A stretch of 64,000 bases of DNA from Candidatus Cloacimonadota bacterium. GTDB lineage: Bacteria > Cloacimonadota > Cloacimonadia > Cloacimonadales > JAIOQZ01. Below, piece after piece: positions 52,342-60,854 of this stretch. The stretch covers positions 1 through 64,000 of the forward strand of contig JAIOQZ010000002.1 in assembly GCA_021108395.1 (NCBI GenBank). Reading direction: 5' to 3'. Within the stretch, counting starts at the first letter, position 1; each line of letters starts with the position of its first letter. Position numbers and translations under genes: made by a program. The notes under the pieces are model-generated. The model was not told where the DNA came from. It did not search any database and saw only the letters and a program-made list of their open reading frames with translations.

Positions 52342-53613
52342 ATGCGAACATTCACCGTTACCATCGTCATGCTGACGTTGCTCGCCACGCTTCACGCTCA
52401 TCTCTTCGTGCTCAACTCGGAGAGCCAGACACTGTCCCGTCTCGACATCGACGACTGGAGCATCGACAACGCCTTTGCCACCATCGGGCAATACCCCTAT
52501 GCCGCCCCAAACCGCATCGCGGTGCACGACGAGACGGCCTGGATTACCGTCACCTACGAGAACAGCATCCAGGGCATCCCGCTCGACGACGGCGGAGCGG
52601 GCGCCGTTATCTATCTCGAAGACAGCGCCGCGCCCTATGACATCATCACGCACGAGGGTATGGCTTACGTCACCGGCGGCACCAGCAACAAGGTCTATCG
52701 CGTTGACCTTGACGCGCTTGCGGTGACCGGCAGCCTCGACGTTGGCCGCTCGCCGCAGGGAATGGTAGTTCACGACGGCCTGCTGTATGTGTGCAACACC
52801 GGCTTCCGCCTCGACACCTGGACATACGACCCCGGCACCGTCACCGTCATTGAGATGGACGGCTTCACGGCCATTGACACGCTGGATTGCGCCACCAACC
52901 CACAAGTGGCAGCCGTGGTTGGCGACGAACTCCACGTCGTCTGCACGGGTGACTATGCCACCGAGTTCGGACGCATCGACATCTTCGGCCTCACCGGCCA
53001 TGAGTTTCTGGAGTCGCTCGACACCGGCGGCTCGCCCGGGCGCGTTTCTGTATGCGGCGACAGCGTTTTTCTGGGCAACGTCTGGCCGGCGGGAGTGTTC
53101 GTTTATTCCGCCAGCGAGCGCGAACTGATCTACACTCCCGACACATCTCCCTACACCGGCGGCACCGACGTGTATGCGCAGGATGGGCGGTTGACGGTGC
53201 TCGACGCCGGCGATTTCGTGCAGAACTCGCATGTGCGCGTTTACAGCCTCGCCGACAACTCGCTGCTGGCCGATGCCACCGCCGGCGTGGGCGCAGTGGA
53301 TGTGAAAGCCTGGAGCGCTCCTGTGAGCGTGAACGACGACACATACACGCCTGGCGAGACGTTGTTGCAGGTGTGGCCCAACCCTGTGCGAGAGAGTTGC
53401 CGCATCGCTTTTTCACCCGCGTCTGGAAGCGGGGCAGAGGCGGCGGTGTTCAACGTTCGCGGGCAGATGGTGCGTCAGTTGCAACTCGATGATGGCCGTG
53501 GCCGGTGGGACGGACGAGATTCATTGGGACGGCTATGCCCCAGCGGGGTGTATCTTGTGCGGGTGAAAACGGGAGAAAGCAGCGCGGCTAAGCGACTGAC
53601 ACTGCTGCGGTAG
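52342..53613 (+). CDS. Secreted beta-propeller protein under cobalamin control, with FlgD-like tail (BtuG-like candidate)
   Basis: The start ATG 52342 has SD AAGGAGG; the track start at 52219 runs into the riboswitch. The 423-residue protein has a signal peptide (MRTFTVTIVMLTLLATLHA) and YVTN/YncE-type propeller blades (TSNKVYRVDLDALAVTGSLDVG, PQGMVVHDGLLYV). A C-terminal FlgD/T9SS-like domain follows (LLQVWPNPVRESCRIAFS...GVYLVRVKTGESSAAKRLTLLR). Bacteroides BtuG is a YncE-like surface propeller that binds B12 for BtuB; this protein has the same fold type and B12 control but a sorting tail in place of a lipid anchor. The B12-capture role is inference. Confidence 0.85.
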   Translation: MRTFTVTIVMLTLLATLHAHLFVLNSESQTLSRLDIDDWSIDNAFATIGQYPYAAPNRIAVHDETAWITVTYENSIQGIPLDDGGAGAVIYLEDSAAPYDIITHEGMAYVTGGTSNKVYRVDLDALAVTGSLDVGRSPQGMVVHDGLLYVCNTGFRLDTWTYDPGTVTVIEMDGFTAIDTLDCATNPQVAAVVGDELHVVCTGDYATEFGRIDIFGLTGHEFLESLDTGGSPGRVSVCGDSVFLGNVWPAGVFVYSASERELIYTPDTSPYTGGTDVYAQDGRLTVLDAGDFVQNSHVRVYSLADNSLLADATAGVGAVDVKAWSAPVSVNDDTYTPGETLLQVWPNPVRESCRIAFSPASGSGAEAAVFNVRGQMVRQLQLDDGRGRWDGRDSLGRLCPSGVYLVRVKTGESSAAKRLTLLR

Positions 53614-54534
53614 TTAGTCGATGTGGTCGGCGGGGGCCTCGAATGGTTCGAGGTGCACAATCACGTCCACGAGATCGTCCACAGTGTCCAGCAGGTGCGC
53701 TTTCACCTGTTCCGAGATGTCGTGCCCTTCGCGTACGCTAAGTTGCGGATTTACCATGATATGCAGGTCAACGAAGATGCTATGGCCGAGTATCCGGGTG
53801 CGGATTGCATGGGCCGAGAGCACACCGTTGAGGGCTGCCGCTTTCCGGTGAATATCCTTGCGCAGGCGGCTGTCCGCTCCGTGATCGGTGAGACCGTGAA
53901 GGCTGCCGACGAGAAGCTTGCCCGCCGACCATAGAATAAACAGCGACACCAGCACGGCGCCCAGATGGTCGAGGAACGCCAGGCGCGGGTTGATGGCAGA
54001 GGCCAGCACAGCCACCAGTACCGGCACCGATGAGATGGCGTCGGTGCGATGATGCCAGGCGTTGGCCACCAGCGCGCTTGATTTGAGCCGCCTGCCGGTG
54101 GCCGCTGTCCAGTGGTAGAGCCATTCCTTCACCACGATAGACACTGCCGCGCCCCAGAGCGCAATCAATCGCGGCCCTTCCAGGCGTGGCTCGAAGAAAC
54201 CATGCAATGCCTGCCAGCCGATGCCCACCGCCACGACACACATCAGCAGGGCGATGCCGGCGGTAATGATGGTTTCAAACTTGGCGTGGCCGTAGGGGTG
54301 TTCCTCGTCGGCGGGGGCAGTCCAGTACCGCACCCCGAAGATGATGGCCAGGTCTGTGCTGACATCCGAGAGAGAGTGAACGGCGTCGGCCACCAGCGCC
54401 TGGCTGTTGCCCAGCAGTCCCAGCAGCAGCTTGACAGCCGCCAGCAGCAGGTTCATGGCCAGTCCCACCCAGGTGACGCGCCGGATAATGCGCACGTCAG
54501 ATTGCCTTCGTACAACCGATGCGCCGCGGCTCAT
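53614..54534 (-). CDS. Cation diffusion facilitator metal transporter
   Basis: The 306-residue protein has the six-helix CDF core with metal-site motifs ADAVHSLSDVSTD (HxxxD, helix II) and AWHHRTDAISSVP (helix V), and a C-terminal cytoplasmic domain (VDLHIMVNPQLSVREGHDISEQVK) of the usual type. It exports Zn2+, Co2+ or other divalent metals by proton antiport; the ion is not readable. Its stop codon abuts that of the convergent propeller gene with no space. It is one base from the PHP-domain gene upstream in the same direction. Confidence 0.93.
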   Translation of the reverse strand: MSRGASVVRRQSDVRIIRRVTWVGLAMNLLLAAVKLLLGLLGNSQALVADAVHSLSDVSTDLAIIFGVRYWTAPADEEHPYGHAKFETIITAGIALLMCVVAVGIGWQALHGFFEPRLEGPRLIALWGAAVSIVVKEWLYHWTAATGRRLKSSALVANAWHHRTDAISSVPVLVAVLASAINPRLAFLDHLGAVLVSLFILWSAGKLLVGSLHGLTDHGADSRLRKDIHRKAAALNGVLSAHAIRTRILGHSIFVDLHIMVNPQLSVREGHDISEQVKAHLLDTVDDLVDVIVHLEPFEAPADHID

Positions 54535-56073
54535 CTAAGCGTCCTCAGCCAGAAAGACAGGATTGGTGACGACGTGGCCGCCGCGCTCAGTGTGAAGCTC
54601 CATCCGTACATAGCCACCAGGGGGCAGCAGCAGTTTCATTCCATCCAGCGCCTGCGTGTGCAGTGTCTCACGGTGGCTGCGCACATCACCGATGAACAGC
54701 TCGATGTCGCGCACTGCCCCAAACTGCGGCGTGGTGGCGTACTCGAAATGCAGGACGCAGTGGCGCTCGCGCATCTCCTGCCCGATGCGATACTCAGCGT
54801 CTTGCCCCTGCAAGCGAAACATTAGAAACGGCCCGTTGGACACGATAATTTCGCGCCCCTCCAGTCCGGCCACCGGTTCATTGGCTGTGTGGCGAAAGGC
54901 AGTGAACCAGTCGCCGAAAATCTGCTCCCGCGAGCGGAACAAACGCAGCATCGGCTGCGCAATCTGGCGCATGCAGCCAAAGTTGCCGTGGGCGTCGTTG
55001 CCGGCGACAATGAGCCGGCGCCGTCCTGCGAGCAATGTCTCGCGCCAGGCGTCCAAATTGCGGCGTACGCTGTCCGTTCCACCACCGTTTATGGCCTGTA
55101 GCCATTGCGTTTCGACGGACTGGAAGTCGTCGTCGGCCCACTGGCCGCGCCGCAGCGTCAGGCGTTGCAGGGGCGGCACAGGGTCGAAGGGATGCGCCGG
55201 AATGAGCAGCGAACCCTCGTGGCGGGCGATGTCGCTCAAGTGCAGCTCGGGGCGGTTGCGAAACCAGCGCTCGGCGCTGTCGCCGCTGCCGAGGTGGAAG
55301 CGCGGGTCGTTTATGGCCAGCAGATGCACGTTCTGTCCGCGGCTGTTGCCCACTGAGATTTCCTCGCCCCACAGCACGCGCACGTCCGGCGTGTCGGCGG
55401 CGCGGCAGGCAGCCATCATCGCGCCCCACTTGGGATGCGCCGGGTCTTGCCGCAGCGGGTTGCCCGGCGCATCGTCGAGATCGTATGAGTGGTCGGTGAC
55501 GAAGAACCAGCGCAGCCCCAGCGCCCGCGCCATGACGCTCGCGGTGGCGGGGTCGGCGCCGAACTCGACCTGATCGTCGGTGAAATGGCTGTGATAGTGC
55601 GCGTCGCCGGCATACCAGTCGGTTGGCAGCGGCAGCCCCTCAGCGGCGTACCAGCAATCGAACGGCTCCCAGAGGAGTCCGCGATAGTTGTCGTTATAGA
55701 ACACGCGGCGACGCCCTCGCAGCTCTACCTCGATGCGCACATTCACCCGTAGCGCCTGGTCAGGCGCTATGTCCTCGAGTGGTACATACACGACCGACGA
55801 ATGATAGCGTTCGCGCACCTCGTGGCCATGCAGGTCAACTTGATGGCTGTGCACGCCATGGTCGCTGTGCACATGCACGGTGAGACTTAGCAGGCGTAGC
55901 GGCCAGCGGTTGGCGTCTTTCACTATCAGCGCGACGGGAAGTCCGCTCAGGCTGCCGCGAATGTAGCGGTGGGGGAGGTCGGCGACGATTTCCGGCATGC
56001 GGCGGTAATAGAGGCCACGCAACGGCCCCAGCGCGTAGTGTACCTCGGCGTACGAAAAAATGATGGGTATCAT
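54535..56073 (-). CDS. PHP-domain metal-dependent phosphoesterase-like protein
   Basis: I place the start at ATG 56073 (MIPIIFSYAEVHYA); the track start at 56118 lies upstream inside a terminator. The 512-residue product has an N-terminal beta-rich region to about 165, then the PHP domain: GDAHYHSHFTDDQ (HxH), FVTDHSYD, IPAHPFD and AGNDAHGN. This is the PHP/PolIII-alpha-like fold, which binds three metals and hydrolyses phosphoesters. Substrate is unknown. It begins just behind a terminator without SD and runs into the CDF gene. Confidence 0.8.
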   Translation of the reverse strand: MIPIIFSYAEVHYALGPLRGLYYRRMPEIVADLPHRYIRGSLSGLPVALIVKDANRWPLRLLSLTVHVHSDHGVHSHQVDLHGHEVRERYHSSVVYVPLEDIAPDQALRVNVRIEVELRGRRRVFYNDNYRGLLWEPFDCWYAAEGLPLPTDWYAGDAHYHSHFTDDQVEFGADPATASVMARALGLRWFFVTDHSYDLDDAPGNPLRQDPAHPKWGAMMAACRAADTPDVRVLWGEEISVGNSRGQNVHLLAINDPRFHLGSGDSAERWFRNRPELHLSDIARHEGSLLIPAHPFDPVPPLQRLTLRRGQWADDDFQSVETQWLQAINGGGTDSVRRNLDAWRETLLAGRRRLIVAGNDAHGNFGCMRQIAQPMLRLFRSREQIFGDWFTAFRHTANEPVAGLEGREIIVSNGPFLMFRLQGQDAEYRIGQEMRERHCVLHFEYATTPQFGAVRDIELFIGDVRSHRETLHTQALDGMKLLLPPGGYVRMELHTERGGHVVTNPVFLAEDA

Positions 56074-56076
56074 CAG

Positions 56077-56109
56077 AAAAAAAGCACCTTCGAAATTGCC
56101 GAAGGTGCT
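56077..56109 (-). terminator. Terminator after the pilin-like gene, touching the next start codon
   Basis: Minus-strand AGCACCTTCG pairs perfectly with CGAAGGTGCT around a seven-base loop, followed by seven T. The T-run ends three bases before the ATG of the PHP-domain gene at 56073, so no SD can exist for that start. Confidence 0.9.
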
Positions 56110-56126
56110 GCAAAACATGTTGTTGA

Positions 56127-56654
56127 TTACGGCAGCCAGTTTTTCTGGATGATGTCTTCGTCGCTCTCATTTTCGTAGAGAACGGAGTATGGGCCGTCTG
56201 GCTGGTGATAGACCACTTTGATGCCTTCTCTGCCAAAGGCGGGCTTGGTCTCGGCCACGATGACGGATTCGTCGTTGGGGTCAAAGAAGTAGCTGAAGTA
56301 GGTGGTGTCGGGGTGAACGCCGAAGTACTCGTTGCCCGGCAGGATGTTCAGCATTGAGATGTCGAAGGCGTAATCGCCGTCGCCGAGATTGGGGTCGATC
56401 TTGAAATCTTCGTTGAGCCGGTGGATGACGGTGATGTTTTCCACGGCGATCATCGTGCGCGCTTTGTATTGCTTCATCTGCTGTAGGGGAATCACGAAGG
56501 TGATGATGATGCCCACCAGCATGATAATCATGAGCAGCTCGATAAGTGAGAACTTGCTCTTGCGGGTGATGCCGATGTCGGCCTGTGATGCCGTGTCGGT
56601 CAAATCAGGTTGCAGTCCGCCTTGGGCCTCGGCGTTTTCCATGTTGTCGCTCAT
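56127..56654 (-). CDS. Type IV pilin-like protein with non-canonical cleavage site
   Basis: The 175-residue protein has the pilin/pseudopilin hydrophobic helix SLIELLMIIMLVGIIITFVIP with Glu at +5 (F35-S-L-I-E39). The residue before F35 is Lys, not the Gly normally needed by prepilin peptidase, and the leader is a long polar 34 residues. It may be a pseudopilin-like, uncleaved membrane-anchored protein. The C-terminal domain (TVIHRLNEDFKIDPNLGDGD...) is unknown. A terminator follows. It faces the HhH/barrel gene across a 193-bp gap with no features I can name. Confidence 0.72.
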   Translation of the reverse strand: MSDNMENAEAQGGLQPDLTDTASQADIGITRKSKFSLIELLMIIMLVGIIITFVIPLQQMKQYKARTMIAVENITVIHRLNEDFKIDPNLGDGDYAFDISMLNILPGNEYFGVHPDTTYFSYFFDPNDESVIVAETKPAFGREGIKVVYHQPDGPYSVLYENESDEDIIQKNWLP

Positions 56655-56847
56655 GGTGCCTCCAACAGATATTTCTACACTAAAAGCCGCATATCACCTG
56701 ATTTTGTCAAAGGAAATTTTCGGAAAGCGGGCATGAGGGCTGCTTGAGGTGAACTGGTGGAGAAAATCCTTTACAGCGAGACGACCGCGCATCTTTATGG
56801 TGAAAAGGAAAACATGCTGGTCATGCGACCGGTCGGCAGGATCGACT

Positions 56848-59466
56848 ATGAAAATACACGCTTTGCTGGTTTGGCTTTTTATTCTCATTACAGTAGCGGC
56901 AGTTGCTGAGGCCAATGAAGGCCTGAATTCCTCGAACAGCGCTGAACTTACGGAATTGCCAACCTCCATTTCATCTCCTGACGTGGCAAACAGAACACAC
57001 TGTGGAGGGTGTGGAACAGCAGACATCCCGCAAGCGCCCGATCCCATCAACCTCAACGAGGCGACGCTCGACGACTTGCGCGGCTTGCCCATCAGCGAAC
57101 AGCAGGCGCACGACATCTGGCAATATCGCACCTACATCGCCTGGTTCGAGAGCGTCTATGACCTGCGCGAGATCCCCTCGATTGACCAGCAGACGCTGCT
57201 GCGTCTCAAGCCGCTGGTCACCGTGACGCATGACTATGGCCGCGATGAAACCGACCGGCGCCGCGACGAGATATTCTTTCTCATCGAGCGGCTTGGTTCG
57301 AGCGAAGGCCAGCAGGAGGGCATCGCCGATGTTTGGGAAGACTACCTGCTCACGCCGCGCAACGTCAACCGGCTCACAATGGCCGAGATTCACAACATGC
57401 CGCAGGTGTCGCCCATCGACGCCACGGCCGTGGCCCGCCGGCTGGCGCAGGAGGACTCCATCGCCGACTGGCGCGACCTGCGCAACACATCCGGCATCGC
57501 CTACTATGGCGCTCGCAACCTGCGCAACTACATCTATTGTCACGAAAGAACGCCCACCCAGCGCCTGTTCGTCGATTACCAGCTAAAGTACTACGACGGC
57601 CTGCGCGACGACGAGATTGACGGCGTCATTGTGCAGCCGCGCAATGACCGCGCCCCGACGGTGATGAACAAGCTACGCATGCGCCTGGGCAACCGCTGGA
57701 AAGCCGGCCTGATGCACAACGCCCGCAAGGGCGAGCGCAACCTGTTCGAGCAGTCACTGGCCGACCTGCCCGCCGACCTGAAATTTTATCTGGGCTATGA
57801 GAACTACCTGCCCTTTGACGGCGAGGGCTATCTGAAGGTGTATGGCGGCAACTACCGCGCCACATTCGGCGAAGGCCTGGTGATGGAGAACACCGATTTC
57901 TTCAGTGCCCGCAAAACCGGCATGGGCTTCTCGAAGCGCATCACCGGCATCATCGGCGATGTGAGCCGCACCCAGGAGTATTCCCTGCGTGGCGCCGCCG
58001 CCGAGTGGCGCAGCGACCGCTTCAACCTCGCCCTGTTCGGCTCGGTGGACGACAAAGACGCCGTGCTCTATGACACTGACGGCGATGGCGTCTTCGGCAG
58101 CGAGGGCGACGAGGTATTCAGTTACATCACGATGGGTGAGCGCGTCGAGGAAGAGGAAGTGCTGTCGGTGGCGGGCGAGAAGCTGGCCCCGGTGCGCGAC
58201 GCTCTGCGCGAAACCCTCGTGGGCGCGCACTTCGAGTATTCGCCCATACTGGGTACGCATGTGGGCGTCACCGCCTACAACGCCGCCTACGACCGCGACT
58301 TCTACATCCCCGACACCATCGAGGGCATCACGCCGTTTGTGGTGCGCAAGTCCAGCGACTATGACAAGATTAAGCTGAACGACGGCGAGATTGCCGCTCT
58401 GGCCTCCTGCGGCGACAACCGCCGCGTCTATGGCTTCGACTGGCGCACTGTGGTGTCCAACGTGAGCTGGCAGGGCGAGTATGCCGAGATGGCCGACGGC
58501 GGCAACATGGCCAAGCTGGGCGACGACCCCAGCGCCATCCTCACCAGCGCATTCGTGCAATACGAAAACTTCCACTTCATGGCCATGTTCCGCGACTACG
58601 ACCTCGACTTCGACAACCCCTACAGCCGCGCCTTCTCCGAGGCGAGCAAGCTCGAGGACACCATCCTCGAAAAGGACTACTATCTCACCAATCCCGCGCT
58701 GATAGACCTCTATAACAACGGGGCGCAGGCTCAGGCCGAGCGCGGATTCTACTTCGAGACGCGCTATCAGTTTCACCGCCAGTTCACGCTCACCCACGCC
58801 TACATCGACATGTGGGAGCGCAAGAGCGATGGCCGCAGGAGCCTGCGCTTTCAGGGCGAGCTCGAATATCGCCCCATCTTCCCCTTGCGCCTGCGCCTGA
58901 AGCACAAGCACCAGGTGAAGCGCACCGAAGACTGGGCCGACCGCGGGAAATCCACCACCGACGAGAGCACGTTCCTGGTGCGGATGTTCCTCTCGCGGCG
59001 CGACCAGCTCGAACTCGAATACCGCTACTCGCAGGTGAAGATGCCGCCATACACCAATCTTTCCGACGACGCCGACCCCATCGAGGAATGGGAGTTCAAC
59101 AGCTTTGTCGGGGCGCAGAGCCTCATTCACGGCGACTTCCTGGCAGTCAACTACACCCACAACTTTCACCCCGGACTGCGCGTGCGCGGTGGAATTCTGT
59201 ATTGGAACGGCCACGGCGTGAGCCACTGGGACTGGGAGGACATGGAGATAGACTTCATGGGCGACGAGGGCATCAAGTTCTGGTTCACCGTCCACGACCG
59301 CATCTCGTCCAACCTCTACCTGACGCTGAAGTACCGCGTCAAACGCTACCGCACCCGCGAGATAGACATCCGCGACTACAACGTTGACGAGACCGAGCCT
59401 GTCTTCGCCAACCGCGTAGAGAACACCGAGCAGGCCATCCGCCTGCAACTCGACTGGAAATTTTAA
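56848..59466 (+). CDS. HhH-motif protein with C-terminal outer-membrane beta-barrel
   Basis: The start ATG 56848 gives 872 residues: a signal peptide (MKIHALLVWLFILITVAAVA), then ComEA-like helix-hairpin-helix units (INLNEATLDDLRGLPI near 65; a second, RNVNRLTMAEIHNMPQVSP, near 160-200). From about 240 a long region of aromatic alternating strands ends IRLQLDWKF. HhH units of this type bind double-stranded DNA in competence proteins. As part of a barrel they could belong to a DNA-uptake or other surface machine (inference). The track start at 56749 is in the leader. Function is not known. Confidence 0.75.
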   Translation: MKIHALLVWLFILITVAAVAEANEGLNSSNSAELTELPTSISSPDVANRTHCGGCGTADIPQAPDPINLNEATLDDLRGLPISEQQAHDIWQYRTYIAWFESVYDLREIPSIDQQTLLRLKPLVTVTHDYGRDETDRRRDEIFFLIERLGSSEGQQEGIADVWEDYLLTPRNVNRLTMAEIHNMPQVSPIDATAVARRLAQEDSIADWRDLRNTSGIAYYGARNLRNYIYCHERTPTQRLFVDYQLKYYDGLRDDEIDGVIVQPRNDRAPTVMNKLRMRLGNRWKAGLMHNARKGERNLFEQSLADLPADLKFYLGYENYLPFDGEGYLKVYGGNYRATFGEGLVMENTDFFSARKTGMGFSKRITGIIGDVSRTQEYSLRGAAAEWRSDRFNLALFGSVDDKDAVLYDTDGDGVFGSEGDEVFSYITMGERVEEEEVLSVAGEKLAPVRDALRETLVGAHFEYSPILGTHVGVTAYNAAYDRDFYIPDTIEGITPFVVRKSSDYDKIKLNDGEIAALASCGDNRRVYGFDWRTVVSNVSWQGEYAEMADGGNMAKLGDDPSAILTSAFVQYENFHFMAMFRDYDLDFDNPYSRAFSEASKLEDTILEKDYYLTNPALIDLYNNGAQAQAERGFYFETRYQFHRQFTLTHAYIDMWERKSDGRRSLRFQGELEYRPIFPLRLRLKHKHQVKRTEDWADRGKSTTDESTFLVRMFLSRRDQLELEYRYSQVKMPPYTNLSDDADPIEEWEFNSFVGAQSLIHGDFLAVNYTHNFHPGLRVRGGILYWNGHGVSHWDWEDMEIDFMGDEGIKFWFTVHDRISSNLYLTLKYRVKRYRTREIDIRDYNVDETEPVFANRVENTEQAIRLQLDWKF

Positions 59467-59486
59467 TACACACTATAGAGGACCTT

Positions 59487-60845
59487 ATGAGAACCACACT
59501 TTCAATACTCTGCCTGCTGCTGGCGGCCAACATCGCCGCCTACTCGCTGTGGGAAGCCGACGGCCTGGGCAACTTCAGCCTGTCGCCAGACGCCCGCACC
59601 GCCGCTATGGGCGACGCCGGAACCGCCGGCGGCCAGGGGCTGTTCAGCCTGCTGCTGAACCCGGCCAATCTGGGTGCGCAACCCGCCGGCCTGCATGTTC
59701 AGCTTGGCGGCGCCCTGCTGATGGACGCCGACAAGCGCAGCATCCCGCTGTTCGACTCGTTCGACTCGGTGGTGGACGAAGCCACCTACGCCGACAACAC
59801 CAACACCTGGAGCGAGTTCTCGCTGGCGGCGGCCTGGGGGCGCAGCTTTGGCCTGCACACGGTTCAACTGGGGCTGCACCACGCGCCGGTGGTTAACTTC
59901 GACGCCCGCTATGAGGAAGAGGTGCGCACCGACGACAACTCCGACTACAACAGCTACCCGCCGCTCATCGCCTGGAACGAGATTGACAGCGAAGGCGCCA
60001 TCACCGCCACCGGCGGCACGTTGTCGCTGCAAAGCCGCAGCCTGCTGGACTGGTTCAGCGTGGGCGTGAGCGTGGAGATGCTGTCCGGCGAGCGCACCTG
60101 GGAACGCCGCGTGGTATGGACGGAAGCCGCCCGCGACAGCGTACAGACGTTCATCCTGCCCGACCAGGCCCGCAAAACCGACACCGAGTGGGACGGCATG
60201 CGCTTTCGCGGCGGTTTGCAGTGCCAACTGAACGACCGTGTGGCGCTGGCGCTGGCCTACACCGCCAAAGCGGAGCTCGACCAGACGCTCAAGACCCGCA
60301 CATTGGTGCAGCCACTGTATTCCGAGGGCTACGGCAACGTGGTCGAGACCGACGGCGAGTACATCCTGCCCGGCTCTGTGCGCTTAGGGGTGCACTATCA
60401 ACCGCGCAATTTCTGGCGCACGCACGTCAACTTCGACGTGGAACTGGTGCAGTGGAGCGGTGTGGACGCCGGCTTCGACGACGCCTGGCGCTGGTATGTC
60501 GGCATCGAGCACAGCGTGTGGCAAACCACCCCGTTGCGGCTGGGCTTCCGTTGGGAGACCTCGCCCGTTGACGACAGCGTGGCCATGCCCACCATCACCG
60601 GTGGCGCCGGATTCCCGCTGATGGCCGGCGTCAACGTCGATGTCGCCCTGCACTATACACAGCGCAGCTACCACGCCACCGACCTGTTCCCCGACGGCTA
60701 CTACAACGATGTGACGCACAACACTGCCGATCCTGCCTACGAAAGCCGGCTGTGGAACTACACGGTTCCCGCCGACCGTGACGAACTGGACAGAGTGGAC
60801 GAATCGTTGCTGGGGCTGCAGGTTTCCCTCAGCTATCACTTTTAG
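59487..60845 (+). CDS. PorV/FadL-like outer-membrane protein
   Basis: The 452-residue protein has a signal peptide and then LSPDARTAAMGDAGTAGG with LFSLLLNPANLGAQ, the conserved N-terminal pattern of PorV/PorQ/UPF0164-type barrels (aaMGgAgTA...NPA). It ends SLSYHF, a barrel C-terminal aromatic. PorV in FCB bacteria serves type IX secretion, which fits the FlgD-tailed proteins in this window, but many relatives have other roles. It follows the HhH/barrel gene by 20 bases and precedes the nucleotidase by nine, so all three are probably one operon. Confidence 0.8.
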   Translation: MRTTLSILCLLLAANIAAYSLWEADGLGNFSLSPDARTAAMGDAGTAGGQGLFSLLLNPANLGAQPAGLHVQLGGALLMDADKRSIPLFDSFDSVVDEATYADNTNTWSEFSLAAAWGRSFGLHTVQLGLHHAPVVNFDARYEEEVRTDDNSDYNSYPPLIAWNEIDSEGAITATGGTLSLQSRSLLDWFSVGVSVEMLSGERTWERRVVWTEAARDSVQTFILPDQARKTDTEWDGMRFRGGLQCQLNDRVALALAYTAKAELDQTLKTRTLVQPLYSEGYGNVVETDGEYILPGSVRLGVHYQPRNFWRTHVNFDVELVQWSGVDAGFDDAWRWYVGIEHSVWQTTPLRLGFRWETSPVDDSVAMPTITGGAGFPLMAGVNVDVALHYTQRSYHATDLFPDGYYNDVTHNTADPAYESRLWNYTVPADRDELDRVDESLLGLQVSLSYHF

Positions 60846-60854
60846 GACAACCGC

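Noticed and set aside
57754-59448. 564-aa minus-strand ORF opposite the HhH/barrel gene, and 567-aa ORF at 60939-62642
   Set aside because: Val/Ala/His-rich translations without domains, opposite genes with recognisable proteins (HhH/barrel, 5'-nucleotidase).
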